A stretch of DNA of 64,000 bases from Nitrospirillum amazonense (GTDB lineage Bacteria > Pseudomonadota > Alphaproteobacteria > Azospirillales > Azospirillaceae), in contig NZ_VITV01000001.1 in NCBI RefSeq assembly GCF_007828035.1, forward strand, positions 888,502 to 952,501, given 5' to 3'. This document shows, piece after piece, positions 1 through 11,154 of this stretch. Position 1 is the stretch's first letter; the number at the start of each line of letters is the position of its first letter. Position numbers and translations under genes: made by a program. The notes beneath the pieces were generated by a model. That model saw nothing but the letters and a program-made list of their open reading frames with translations. It had not been told where the DNA came from and made no database searches.

Positions 1-1309
1 CGTCGGCATAGCCCAGGAAGGTGGCGATGCTGGCCACGCCCTTGTCGTCCACCGGCAGCTTGTGGGTCTGCTGGTCGTCCACCATCTGCACCCGGTGTTC
101 CACCCGGCGCAGGAAGCGGTAGGCCGCCTTCAGATCCTCGGCGGCGTCATCGCCCGCGCGGCCGGCGGCCACCAGGGCGTCCAGTGCCATCATGGTGGCG
201 GGCGTGCGCAGGTGGGGGTCGCGCCCGCCATAGATCAGCTGCTGGGTCTGGGCGAAGAACTCGATCTCGCGGATGCCGCCCCGGCCCAGCTTGATGTCGT
301 GGCCGTTCACCGCCTTGTCACGGTGGCCCTTATGCGCGCCGATCTGGCGCTTGATGGAATGGATGTCCTGGATGGCGGCGAAATCCAGGCTGCGGCGCCA
401 GATGAAATGGCGGATCAGGCCCATGAAGTCCTGGCCGGCCTTGCGGTCGCCCGCCACCGGCCGCGCCTTGATCATGGCCGCCCGCTCCCAGTTCTGACCC
501 AGGCTGCCGTAATAGGCCTCCGCGGCGGAGACGGAGACGGCCAGGGGGGTGGCGCCGGGGTCGGGGCGCAGGCGCAGGTCGGTGCGGAAGACGTAACCAT
601 CCACCGTCCGCTCCTCCATGATGCGCACCAGGTCGCGCGCCAAGCGCACGAAGGTGCGGGTCATCTCATCCGGGTCGCGGGCCTGCACCACGCCGTCGTC
701 GTACAGGACGATCAGGTCGATGTCGCTGGAGTAGTTCAGCTCCAGCGCTCCGAACTTGCCCATGGCCAGCACGATCAGGCCGCTGCCCGCCTCGGGGTCG
801 TTCTCGGCATCGGGCAGGCGGATGTCGCCCTTGGCCGCCAGTTGGCGCAGCAGGTGGCGGGCGGTCAGGCGCAGTGCCGCCTCCGCCAGCTGGCTCAGGG
901 CGCCGGTCACCTGCTCCAGCGTCCAGGATTCCGCGATGTCGGCGGCGGCGATCAGCAGGGCGGCGCGGCGCTTGGCCACGCGCAACGCCTTCATCAGGCG
1001 CTCGGTGGTGGTGGCCCCGCCCACCTCAGCCCACAGCCCCTCCAACAGGTCCATGAAGGCGGCGTCGAAACCCAGGGTGGCCATCTGGCGGAAAAAGGCC
1101 TGTTCCTTCAGCAGGGCCTGGCCCAGGAAGGGGCTGTTGCCCAGGATGGCCCGCAGCAAGGCCCCGCCCGCCTCATCCGCCGCGTAGGTTCGGGCGAATT
1201 CCGCCAGTTCCCTGTCGCCGGAGTCCTCCGCCCGGCGCTGCCAGGACTCCAGCCCGCGGGCCAGAAGTTCGGTATCTGCCGCTTGGGGTAGGGATTTCGC
1301 ATTGAACAT
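1..1309 (-). CDS. glnE: Bifunctional glutamine synthetase adenylyltransferase/adenylyl-removing enzyme, N-terminal part
   Basis: Start codon at 1309 (MFNAKSLP...); the gene runs off the left edge, so about 436 of the usual 950-1000 residues are present. The visible part is the N-terminal half, which in this family removes AMP from glutamine synthetase; the C-terminal half, which adds it, lies outside. The nucleotidyltransferase signature is clear at about residues 180-200: LAMGKFGALELNYSSDIDL, containing the metal-binding D-x-D. GlnE sets glutamine synthetase activity according to nitrogen status, together with the PII system. It is transcribed divergently from the AsmA-like gene, and the roughly 200 bp between them must carry both promoters. 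Identification is firm; only the truncation by the window limits it. Confidence 0.95.
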   Translation of the reverse strand, partial: MFNAKSLPQAADTELLARGLESWQRRAEDSGDRELAEFARTYAADEAGGALLRAILGNSPFLGQALLKEQAFFRQMATLGFDAAFMDLLEGLWAEVGGATTTERLMKALRVAKRRAALLIAAADIAESWTLEQVTGALSQLAEAALRLTARHLLRQLAAKGDIRLPDAENDPEAGSGLIVLAMGKFGALELNYSSDIDLIVLYDDGVVQARDPDEMTRTFVRLARDLVRIMEERTVDGYVFRTDLRLRPDPGATPLAVSVSAAEAYYGSLGQNWERAAMIKARPVAGDRKAGQDFMGLIRHFIWRRSLDFAAIQDIHSIKRQIGAHKGHRDKAVNGHDIKLGRGGIREIEFFAQTQQLIYGGRDPHLRTPATMMALDALVAAGRAGDDAAEDLKAAYRFLRRVEHRVQMVDDQQTHKLPVDDKGVASIATFLGYAD

Positions 1310-1506
1310 GGATGTCTGACCGGGCTATGCCAGGAAACGGGTCTTGCCCCCGTGTAAACCTGTCCATCGTGACCCTATGTTGCTGGGACTGGACAAGGGG
1401 TGGGACGGGGCCCCGTTCGCTGTTCGCCGTTTCGCGGTTGTGGGTTCCCGGGGCAGAGTGCCCAAGGGCCCGCAACCCGGTCAAGCCATGCCGGAAGTCT
1501 GAGCCT

Positions 1507-4500
1507 TTGCCCCGTCCGATCCCGCCCATTCCCCCCGCCGAGGCGCCTTCCGAGGTGCCGACCGGGACGCAGGCGTCCGGGGATGTGGGCCTGCGCGTGC
1601 CGGGCCGGCGTCCGCCCGAGCCCACAGAACCCCCACCGGCCAAGCCGCCGCGCAAGCGCCGGGGCATGATCGGCCACACGGCCCTGGTCATCCTGGAACT
1701 GGCGGCGGGCCTGCTGCTGGTGGTCCTGGTCACGGCTGGCCTTTTGACCTGGCGCCTCAGCCGAGGGCCCATGCCCATCTCCTGGTTCGCGCCCTATCTT
1801 GAGCAGGCGGTGAATTCCGGCGGCACCGTCCACATCTCCGTCCACAAGGTGCTGCTCGCCAGGGCGCCCAAGGGCGCCACGGTGGAAATCCTGGCCGACG
1901 ACGTGGTGCTGACGGGCACGGGCGGCGCCACCGTGGCGACGCTGCCGGAATTCCGCGTTGCCCTGTCGGTGCCGGCGCTGCTGCACGGCCGCCTGGCGCC
2001 CACCCGTATCGTGCTGGTGCGCCCCCGGCTGAACGCCATCCGCGAGGTCGACGGCCGTTTCCGCCTGGCGCTCATGTCGGACGACGACACCGACGACGGC
2101 AACGACTTCATGGCGGACCTGATCACGGCGCTGAAGCGGCCGCCGGATCCGCTGGAACCCCTGGGCGCGCTCACCAAGCTGGTGGTGTCCGAGGCGCGGC
2201 TGTCGGTGGATAACCGCCAGCTGGGCCTTGTGTGGTCCGCCCCCCGGGCCGACATCTCCCTGACCCGCGACCGACGGGGCATCACTGGCAACGCTCAGCT
2301 GGTGGTGGACCTGGGCGGGCACATGACGCAGGTGGCGGCCGATCTCGGCTATCGCCTGGCCGACGGCACCGTCAGCGCCGTGGCCCATTTCTCCGGCGTC
2401 AGCCCGGCGGACCTGGCGCGCGTCACCCGTGCGTCCGACGGTGTGCTGGCGGCCGTGGGCGGCATCGACATGCCCCTGGCCGGCACGGTGACGCTGGACC
2501 TCGCCTCCGACTTCTCGCCCCGCATCTTCGACGTGGCGCTCAGCGGCACGGCCGGCACCGTCACCCTGCCGGGGCGGCTGAAGGCGCCGCTGGCGGTGGC
2601 CAACCTGGATCTGCAGGCCAGGCTGGAGCCGGGGGGCCTGATCCTGAACCACCTGAACCTGACCCTGCCCGGGTCCGGCGGGCCCGCGCCCGCATCCACC
2701 GTCATGCTGACGGGCAAGGGGGTGAAGCGGGACGACGGCAGCTATCGCGTGACCCTGGCCACCGAGGTCAAGTCCGTGCCGTTGAACGCGCTGGACGCGC
2801 TGTGGCCCCTGGACGCCCTGCCGAAGCCGCGCGCCTGGATCATGCAGAACCTGTCGGATGGCGCCTTCGACAAGGTCACCTTCAATTTAGAGGGCAACGC
2901 CCCGGCCGACCTGTCGGATATGGTGCCCAGCCGCATGATGGCCAACTTCGCCTTCTCCGGCGCCACCGTGAACTACATGGACGGCCTGCCCAAGGTGAAG
3001 GATGTGGGCGGCACCGCCACCTTCGACGGCGGGCACCTGGGCATCGAGCTGACGCAGGGCCGCCTGCTGGACCTGGCGCTGGGCACCTCCCGCCTGGACA
3101 TCACCGGCTTGGACAAGACGGCGCAGAAGATGGAAATGACGCTGCCGGTCAGCGGCCCCATCTCCTCCGCGCTCACCGTTATCGACACCCCGCCCCTGGG
3201 CTATGCCAGGAAGGTGGGGCTGGTGCCGGCGACCGTGGCCGGCACCGCTGATATGACCCTGCGCTTCGACTTCCCGCTGGTCGCCACCCTGAAGATGGAC
3301 CAGGTGAAGCTGGGCGTGCAGGCGCACCTGAAGAACGTGGCCGCCGACGGCATCGTCGCCGACATCAAGGCGTCGGACGGCGATCTGAACCTGGTGCTGG
3401 ACAACAAGGGCATGGACACCAACGGCACCGCCCGCCTGAACGGCATGCCGGCCCGCATCCTGTGGCGCGAGAATTTCCCGGCGGAGGCGCCCATTGGCAC
3501 CCGTGTCGCCCTGCAGGCCACGGCCAACGACCGCGACCGCCAGCTATTCCACCTGGATTTCCCCGACTGGGTGCGCGGCCCCGTGGGCGTCAGCATGGTC
3601 TACACCAGGGACGCCCAACATCAGGAGACCATCCTGGCCGACCTGGACCTGACCAAGTCGGCCCTGGCCGTGTCCCTGATGGACTGGCGCAAGGTGACGG
3701 GCGTACCCGCCTCCGGCCATGTCGAGGTGGGCTTCGACCAGGGCCGGCCGCTGCACGTCACCCGCTTTCAGCTGAAGGCGGACGGGATGGAGGCGTCGGG
3801 CAGCATGGACCTGAAGCACGACTTCTCCATCGGCCATATCGCGCTCGACCGTTACCGCCAGGGGCGCACCGACGCCGCCATGACGGTGGACGTGGACGAC
3901 GCGGGCGGCATGCGGATCAAGGCAGCGGGCCCGTCCATGGACGCGCGGCCCTTCCGCCGGTCGGCGAGTGGCGGTGGGGGCCCATCCCACACGCTGACCG
4001 AGGCGGAACTGAAGGCGCTGGACGCGCGGCCGCCGCTGGATATCGATTTCAACTTCGACAAGGTGGTGACGGCCAACGGCGGGCGCGAGATCGGTGCCAG
4101 CAAGGGCCAGTTCGCCCGCCGGGGCCGCAGCTGGCGTTCCGTCGTGCTGGACAGCCGCATCGGCAAGGACAACGCCGGACACCTGGCCCTGCGCTATGTG
4201 CCGGACGGCAACGCCATGGCGCTGACCATCACCTCCGACGACGCGGGTGCGGCCCTGCAGCAGCTGGACGTGCTGGATCATCTGCGCGGCGGCAAGCTGG
4301 TGGTGAAGGGCCACAGCACCCCCGGCGACCCGCATGAGGTGGTGGACGGCACCCTGGATGTCACCGATTACCAGGTGGTGGAGGCGCCGGTCATGGCGCG
4401 CCTGCTGTCGGCGGCCAGCTTCCAGGGCTTCTCCGACTTCATGAGCGGCGCCCCCATCACCTTTGCCAAGCTGGAAGGCGGCTTCCACTGGACCGACACC

Positions 4501-4911
4501 GGCGTCAGCTTCCACGATGTCCGCACCTCGGGCGCCGCCATCGGCCTGACCATGGAGGGGGAGATCAACCTCAGCCGCGGCATGGCCGACCTTCAGGGCA
4601 CCATCGTTCCCTTCAGCACCTTCAACAAGCTGCTGGGCGCCATCCCCATCGTCGGCGACCTGCTGACGGGCGGCGAGGGGCAGGGCCTGCTGTCGGCCAC
4701 GTACCGGGTGAAGGGCCCGCTGGACGACCTGGACGTGTCGGTCAACCCGCTGGCCGTGCTGGCCCCCGGCTTCCTGCGCAACCTGTTCTTCCTGTCGCCC
4801 ACGGATGAGGACGGCAAGCCGGAGGCGAAGCCCGCCCCCCGGAAGAAACCGGCCAAGCCGGCGGGCGACCCGGCAACGCCCGCCCAGGTAACACCCGACA
4901 CGCCGAAGTAG
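1507..4911 (+). CDS. AsmA-like / YhdP-family envelope protein (DUF3971)
   Basis: A very long protein (1134 residues from 1507) with a short proline-rich cytoplasmic head, one transmembrane segment (about 1678-1750, hydrophobic run ending in LLTWRLSRGP), and a large periplasmic body of beta-rich repeats. The C-terminus (MADLQGTIVPFSTFNKLLG, then IPIVGDLLTGGEGQGL and a ...SVNPLAVLAPGF tail) is typical of the YhdP/AsmA C-terminal region. AsmA-like proteins are thought to form bridge-like conduits moving phospholipid between the two membranes; YhdP is one of them. The frame is open from ATG 1312, but that lies 2 bp from the glnE start and leaves no promoter room. TTG 1507 has GGAAG 10 bp upstream, and ATG 1666 just before the membrane segment is another option. 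Family call is solid, start uncertain. Confidence 0.82.
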   Translation: MPRPIPPIPPAEAPSEVPTGTQASGDVGLRVPGRRPPEPTEPPPAKPPRKRRGMIGHTALVILELAAGLLLVVLVTAGLLTWRLSRGPMPISWFAPYLEQAVNSGGTVHISVHKVLLARAPKGATVEILADDVVLTGTGGATVATLPEFRVALSVPALLHGRLAPTRIVLVRPRLNAIREVDGRFRLALMSDDDTDDGNDFMADLITALKRPPDPLEPLGALTKLVVSEARLSVDNRQLGLVWSAPRADISLTRDRRGITGNAQLVVDLGGHMTQVAADLGYRLADGTVSAVAHFSGVSPADLARVTRASDGVLAAVGGIDMPLAGTVTLDLASDFSPRIFDVALSGTAGTVTLPGRLKAPLAVANLDLQARLEPGGLILNHLNLTLPGSGGPAPASTVMLTGKGVKRDDGSYRVTLATEVKSVPLNALDALWPLDALPKPRAWIMQNLSDGAFDKVTFNLEGNAPADLSDMVPSRMMANFAFSGATVNYMDGLPKVKDVGGTATFDGGHLGIELTQGRLLDLALGTSRLDITGLDKTAQKMEMTLPVSGPISSALTVIDTPPLGYARKVGLVPATVAGTADMTLRFDFPLVATLKMDQVKLGVQAHLKNVAADGIVADIKASDGDLNLVLDNKGMDTNGTARLNGMPARILWRENFPAEAPIGTRVALQATANDRDRQLFHLDFPDWVRGPVGVSMVYTRDAQHQETILADLDLTKSALAVSLMDWRKVTGVPASGHVEVGFDQGRPLHVTRFQLKADGMEASGSMDLKHDFSIGHIALDRYRQGRTDAAMTVDVDDAGGMRIKAAGPSMDARPFRRSASGGGGPSHTLTEAELKALDARPPLDIDFNFDKVVTANGGREIGASKGQFARRGRSWRSVVLDSRIGKDNAGHLALRYVPDGNAMALTITSDDAGAALQQLDVLDHLRGGKLVVKGHSTPGDPHEVVDGTLDVTDYQVVEAPVMARLLSAASFQGFSDFMSGAPITFAKLEGGFHWTDTGVSFHDVRTSGAAIGLTMEGEINLSRGMADLQGTIVPFSTFNKLLGAIPIVGDLLTGGEGQGLLSATYRVKGPLDDLDVSVNPLAVLAPGFLRNLFFLSPTDEDGKPEAKPAPRKKPAKPAGDPATPAQVTPDTPK

Positions 4912-4968
4912 CAGGACTTTCCGGCAGGGTGCTATCCTGGCGCGGGTTCATGGTTTTGGGGTGGGCTT

Positions 4969-6099
4969 ATGCTTGGTGGCGTGTCGGCGCTGGTCCGTCC
5001 TCATGACCCGGTAGATCTGGACCGGGCCTTCCTTGAAAAGCGGCGCCTGCACCTGTGCACCGGCCAGGCGGATGTTTTCGCCCGGCTGCTGCCCTGGTCG
5101 CTGATCAACGCCCAGGTGACGTTGGCCGGCCTGCACAACGGCCGCCTGCGCCTGGTCCGCTCCGGCCAGGATCTGCCCTATGAGACGGTAGTAGGCCGCA
5201 ACAAGGCGGGCCAGATGTTCCTGAAAACCGCCGCCCTGCACGACCAGATCGGCCAGGGTCTCAGCCTGGCCCTGAACCACCTGCACCATGTCTCCCCCCG
5301 CATCGCCGCCCTGGTCGCGGCGGTGGAGCGGCGCTATCGCGTGCGCGGCGGCGCCAACGCCTATGTCAGCTTCCAGCGCGAGGGGGCTTTGGGTCCCCAC
5401 TGGGACAACCACGACGTCATCATCCTGCAGATATCGGGGGAGAAGCGCTGGCACTGCCATGGCGTCCGCGCCGTCCATCCCCTGGTCAGCCGCAGCTATC
5501 CCACCGTGGCGGAGGCGGGGCCGGTAGAGTGGGAGGACACCTTGCGCCCCGGCGACGTGCTGTACATCCCGCGCGGCGACATCCACTGGGCCGCGGTGGC
5601 GGAGGGTGGACACTCCGTCCACCTGACCATCAACCTGGGGGGCCTGCGCGCCCGCGACATGCTGCGCGCCCTGGCCGGCCGGCTGGAGGGGGGCGAAGAC
5701 GCCTTCCGGGAAGAGGTCATGGCCCTGGCCGATGAGGCGGCGACGCGCCGGCAAATGGCGGTTCAGGCCGATCTGCTGCACGGTGCGCTGGAGCAGCCGG
5801 ACCTGGACGCCCTGTTCACCCAGCTGGATGGGGAGCGCGAGGCGTTCCAGCCCATGAACCTGGGCCTGGACCGCACCTTGTCGGACACCACGGAAATCCA
5901 TCCCGCCGCGCGCGGCCCGGGGCCGGTTCCATCCAGGTTGCCGCCGGATCAGCGGCGGGTGCTGACGCAGCTGCTGGCCACGGACGGTGCCCGTCTGGGC
6001 GCGCTGAAGCGGGACCTGCCGGACATGGAAGGTCCCACCGTGGCCGATGCGGTCGCCGGCCTGGCCCGCGCCGGCCAAGTCTGGCTGTTCGACGACTGA
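4969..6099 (+). CDS. JmjC/cupin-domain 2-oxoglutarate-Fe(II) oxygenase (YcfD/ROXA-like)
   Basis: 376 residues. The core GPHWDNHDVIILQISGEKRW carries the first two iron ligands as H144-x-D146; the third is probably H215 or H218 in GHSVHLTIN. DVLYIPRGDIHWA is the usual strand before it. This order, plus a winged-helix-like C-terminal third, matches the bacterial ribosomal oxygenase group (YcfD hydroxylates an arginine of ribosomal protein uL16). The substrate here is inferred only from family resemblance. It lies 57 bp after the AsmA-like gene on the same strand and ends 3 bp before the convergent acyl-CoA dehydrogenase. The name cupin domain-containing protein is the safe alternative. Confidence 0.8.
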   Translation: MLGGVSALVRPHDPVDLDRAFLEKRRLHLCTGQADVFARLLPWSLINAQVTLAGLHNGRLRLVRSGQDLPYETVVGRNKAGQMFLKTAALHDQIGQGLSLALNHLHHVSPRIAALVAAVERRYRVRGGANAYVSFQREGALGPHWDNHDVIILQISGEKRWHCHGVRAVHPLVSRSYPTVAEAGPVEWEDTLRPGDVLYIPRGDIHWAAVAEGGHSVHLTINLGGLRARDMLRALAGRLEGGEDAFREEVMALADEAATRRQMAVQADLLHGALEQPDLDALFTQLDGEREAFQPMNLGLDRTLSDTTEIHPAARGPGPVPSRLPPDQRRVLTQLLATDGARLGALKRDLPDMEGPTVADAVAGLARAGQVWLFDD

Positions 6100-6102
6100 G
6101 CC

Positions 6103-7263
6103 TCAGCGGCCGCCCTTGGCGTCCCGGATCATGTTGCGGGCAATGACCAGCTGCTGGATCTGGCTGGTGCCCTCATAGATGCGGAACAGGCGGACGTCGC
6201 GGTAGAAGCGTTCCACCCCGTATTCGGCCATATAACCGGCGCCGCCGTGGATCTGCACGGCGCGGTCGGCCACGCGCCCCACCATCTCCGAACAGAACAG
6301 CTTGGTGCAGGCGGCCTCCGTGCCCACATCGCGGCCGGCGTCGCGCTGGCGGGCGGTCTCCAGCACCATGCAGCGGGCGGCGTAGGCTTCCGTCCGGCTG
6401 TCGGCCAGCATGGCCTGCACCAGCTGGAACTCGGCGATGGGCTGGCCGAACTGCTGGCGGTCCAGGGCGTAGGCCAGGCTGTCGCGGATCAGGCGTTCCG
6501 CCACGCCCACGCAGACGGCGCCGATGTGCAGGCGCCCCCGGTCCAGCACCTTCATGGCGGTGCGGAAGCCCTGGCCCTCGCGCCCGCCGATGATGTTGGC
6601 CGCCGGCACCCGCGCGTCCTGGAACACCACGTCGGCGGTGTGGCTGCCCTTCTGCCCCATCTTGCGGTCCGCCGGGCCGACGCTGACGCCGGGCGTGCCC
6701 GCCTCCACTAGGAAGGCGGTGACGCCCTTGGCGTCGCGGCTGGCGGGGTCGGTGCGGGCGAACACGGTGAACAGGCCGGCATGCGGCGCGTTGGTGATGA
6801 AGCGCTTGGTGCCGTTCAGTACATAGTGGTCGCCGTCGCGCCGGGCGCTGGTGCGCAAGCTGCCGGCATCCGATCCCGCCTCCGGCTCCGTCAGGGCGAA
6901 GGCGCTGATGATCTCGCCGGTGGCCAGCTTGGGCAGGTAGTGCCGCTTCTGCGCCTCCGTCCCGTCGATGACCAGCCCTTGCGAGCCGATGCCGTTGTTG
7001 GTGCCGATGAGGGAGCGGAAGGCTGGCGAGGTCTGGCCCAGTTCGAAGGCTACCTGCACCTCTTCCGCCATGGTCAGGCCCAGGCCGCCATACTCATCGG
7101 GTATGGACAGGCCGAACAGGCCCAGATTCCGCATTTCATCCACGATGTGCGGTGGAATGGCGTCATCTTCCGCCACCTGGTGTTCCAGCGGCACCAGCCG
7201 GTCGCGCACGAAGCGGGCCACGGTGTCCAGCAGCTGGTTCAGCGTCTCTTGATCCAAGGCCAT
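6103..7263 (-). CDS. Acyl-CoA dehydrogenase
   Basis: 386 residues from ATG 7263 (MALDQETLNQLL), preceded by AAGGGGCG. The frame continues upstream into the neighbouring gene, but that part is not coding. Family signatures: FALTEPEAGSDAGSL (flavin/substrate contact) and a C-terminal IYEGTSQIQ containing the catalytic base Glu. It catalyses FAD-dependent alpha,beta-desaturation of an acyl-CoA, the first step of beta-oxidation, with electrons passing to ETF. It sits 11 bp downstream of the hydratase/hydroxyacyl-CoA dehydrogenase gene on the same strand, so the two form an operon covering successive steps. Chain-length preference cannot be judged. Confidence 0.93.
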   Translation of the reverse strand: MALDQETLNQLLDTVARFVRDRLVPLEHQVAEDDAIPPHIVDEMRNLGLFGLSIPDEYGGLGLTMAEEVQVAFELGQTSPAFRSLIGTNNGIGSQGLVIDGTEAQKRHYLPKLATGEIISAFALTEPEAGSDAGSLRTSARRDGDHYVLNGTKRFITNAPHAGLFTVFARTDPASRDAKGVTAFLVEAGTPGVSVGPADRKMGQKGSHTADVVFQDARVPAANIIGGREGQGFRTAMKVLDRGRLHIGAVCVGVAERLIRDSLAYALDRQQFGQPIAEFQLVQAMLADSRTEAYAARCMVLETARQRDAGRDVGTEAACTKLFCSEMVGRVADRAVQIHGGAGYMAEYGVERFYRDVRLFRIYEGTSQIQQLVIARNMIRDAKGGR

Positions 7264-7274
7264 ACGGTCGCCCC

Positions 7275-9398
<2,124 letters not shown>

Positions 9399-9481
9399 GG
9401 TGCTCTCCCTCCCTCAAGGCGCCTGGTTGGGTCGGCGCCATCCGGCAGGACAGTATCAAAGCGCCGACGCATTGCAATGTC

Positions 9482-9509
9482 TGCGGAATATAATTCTGCA
9501 TAACGGAAT
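9482..9509. promoter_or_regulatory. Overlapping palindromes, possible IclR-type operator of the beta-oxidation operon
   Basis: About 85 bp upstream of the 9398 start. TGCGGAAT-ATA-ATTCTGCA (9482-9500, 7 of 8 arm positions match) overlaps ATTCTGCATAACGGAAT (9493-9509, 5 of 6 match). GGAAT/ATTCC half-sites around a short AT centre are common in IclR-family operators, and an IclR regulator lies at 11572-12396. The palindromes are seen directly; the link to that regulator is inference. Confidence 0.4.
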
Positions 9510-9584
9510 TTATGGTGCGCTGCGCGGGATTATGACGCCTTGGCCCTCTCAATCTGCCCAGGGCGCCGGTCCCTGTCGGTCGGA

Positions 9585-10268
9585 TCAGGTCGGATTGGAA
9601 AAGGGCTTCGCCGTGGCTTTTGGGGGGACGGCCGGAGGGACCGTTTGCGGGGCCGTGGCCTCGGGTGGTGGAGTGTCGTCCTGCCAGGCCACCCAGAAGC
9701 GGACCGTGCTCCGCCGCCGCGTTTCAGCCCGCTTGTTCATGAGGGTCAAGGTCAGGATTCGGGTGCCGCTCTCCAGCGTGCCGCTGTACTCGCTGCCCGT
9801 GTACATGCTGTCGGCGATGAAGGTGGCGACCCCGTCGCCGCAGACATAGCGGGCGCATTCGCCCATGGGCGCCCCATCCTGTGAGATGCCGCAATAAACG
9901 GCGACGACCTGGGCTGTCCCGGGCAGCTCCACGAACAGGTTCTCTTCCCCTCCCGGGCGGATGGTGGCCCGTGTCTGCGCCTCCGTCACCCGCACCCCGG
10001 GGGCGCCCAGGTCCCGCGCCATGCGGTTCCCGCCCTGGTAATCGTTCCAGGCCTGGCAGAAGGGATAGTCCACGACGTTGGCGCCCCGGAAATAACCGGG
10101 GTTGGTGGGTAACCCCGCCTGCCGCCACCAGGGGTCCGGTATCGAGGCCGTCATCAGGCCATAGACCAGGCTGACGGACAGTGCGGCCGAAATCAGGGAT
10201 ACCAGCAGCCGGCTCATGAGTGCGACGGGGAACGGCATCTGGGCCTCAAGCGACAAATTCGCGTGCAT
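9585..10268 (-). CDS. Unrecognised membrane-anchored or secreted Cys-containing protein, paralogue of the 10351-11151 product
   Basis: 227 residues; AAGGAAG precedes ATG 10268. One hydrophobic segment near residues 17-40 (MSRLLVSLISAALSVSLVYG) acts as signal or anchor; the rest is probably periplasmic, with a Pro/Ala-rich tail. The body repeats the layout of the next protein: DPWWRQAGLPTNPGYFRG / VPWWIRAGMPSYPGQFRG, then FCQAWNDYQGG / VCQAWTDYQGR, YCGIS / YCGIT, paired Cys in EC...CG, and an ending VRFWVAWQDD / GHFWIGWRDD. The conserved Cys suggest disulfides. I do not recognise the domain. Genes 9585, 10351 and padR point the same way and may be co-regulated. Unlike its paralogue it lacks the N-terminal cytoplasmic domain. 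Confidence 0.72.
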   Translation of the reverse strand: MHANLSLEAQMPFPVALMSRLLVSLISAALSVSLVYGLMTASIPDPWWRQAGLPTNPGYFRGANVVDYPFCQAWNDYQGGNRMARDLGAPGVRVTEAQTRATIRPGGEENLFVELPGTAQVVAVYCGISQDGAPMGECARYVCGDGVATFIADSMYTGSEYSGTLESGTRILTLTLMNKRAETRRRSTVRFWVAWQDDTPPPEATAPQTVPPAVPPKATAKPFSNPT

Positions 10269-10293
10269 GGCTGCTGCTTCCTTAATTTATTGC

Positions 10294-10301
10294 ACAATGT
10301 A
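10294..10301. promoter_or_regulatory. ACAATGTA motif upstream of the 9585-10268 gene
   Basis: Lies 26 bp before the start of the Cys-containing protein gene. The same 8-mer occurs at 11514-11521, just upstream of padR. PadR regulators bind short ATGT/ACAT-type palindromes, so a shared operator is plausible; with only two copies this is weak. Confidence 0.3.
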
Positions 10302-10350
10302 GAGGAAATTGGCGCGATCCTTCAGGAGGGCGACGGGGGAGGGCGGGAAT

Positions 10351-11151
10351 TCAGGGGCCGGTGGTGCCGTCGTCGCGCCAGCCTATCCAGAAATGGCCGG
10401 TGACGCTGTCTTCGGGGCCGGCGGAGCGGGTGGACATGGCCAAGGTCAGGACACGGCCTTCCACGTAGGCGCTATCCTCGACGAAAGCCGAGACACCGGT
10501 ACCGCAGCCGCCGCGGGAACACTCTTCGACAGTGGTTTTCACCGCACCCGGTCGGGTGATGCCGCAGTAGATGGCGGTCACCTTGGCCGCCTGGGGCAAC
10601 AGGACGGCCAGATCCTGTTCCGCGCCCTGGCGCACCGCGCCCCGGGTGGTGACCTCGGTCACGTGGACGCCGGGGCCGTGCAGGTCACGCGCCAGGCGGC
10701 TTCGGCCCTGATAGTCGGTCCAGGCCTGGCAGACGGGATAATCGGGCTGGTTGAAGCCCCGGAACTGGCCGGGATAGCTGGGCATGCCGGCGCGTATCCA
10801 CCAGGGGACGGGCACCAGCACCGACATCATGGCGCAGCAGACGGTGAAGGCCACGGCGATCGTGGCAAGCGATTGCAGCAGCCGGCCCCGGTCCAGGAAG
10901 CGCAGCAGCACCAAGTTTTCCAGCCGCCGGCTGGCGATGGCCAGGATGCTTGAGGCGATGTCGCGGCGATAACGGTTCAGGGCGGCATCCGGCCCCAGGG
11001 CCGCCAAGGCGTTGACGTAGGATTCCTCCAGGTCGCCCATGCGATCCTCCACCTCCTCGGGGGTGGCCACCAGCATCAGGCAAAGGCGGGGGAACAGGGG
11101 CAGGACGGTTGGGGTGACGACGGCGATGCTGTTTTCGGACGGCGTCGTCAT
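10351..11151 (-). CDS. Membrane protein with N-terminal permease-prefix-like domain and periplasmic Cys-containing domain
   Basis: 266 residues. Residues 25-85 (PEEVEDRMGDLEESYVNALA, then a basic helical stretch) resemble the cytoplasmic prefix domain found at the N-terminus of many PadR-linked FtsX-type permeases. One membrane segment follows (about 93-115), then a periplasmic domain homologous to the 9585 product (CQAWTDYQGR, YCGIT, ECSRGGCG, FWIGW). No permease domain is present. Its start is 3 bp after the padR stop, so the two are co-transcribed and probably translationally coupled. In established PadR/prefix pairs the regulator controls its membrane partner; a sensing or export-accessory role here is inference. 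Exact family unknown. Confidence 0.72.
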   Translation of the reverse strand: MTTPSENSIAVVTPTVLPLFPRLCLMLVATPEEVEDRMGDLEESYVNALAALGPDAALNRYRRDIASSILAIASRRLENLVLLRFLDRGRLLQSLATIAVAFTVCCAMMSVLVPVPWWIRAGMPSYPGQFRGFNQPDYPVCQAWTDYQGRSRLARDLHGPGVHVTEVTTRGAVRQGAEQDLAVLLPQAAKVTAIYCGITRPGAVKTTVEECSRGGCGTGVSAFVEDSAYVEGRVLTLAMSTRSAGPEDSVTGHFWIGWRDDGTTGP

Positions 11152-11154
11152 GGT

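Noticed and set aside
62..1291. 409-codon frame on the plus strand
   Set aside because: Antisense to glnE, whose catalytic motif is clear on the minus strand.
1312..1506. N-terminal extension of the AsmA-like protein to ATG 1312
   Set aside because: It would start 2 bp from the divergent glnE start and has no ribosome site; the residues have no envelope-protein character.
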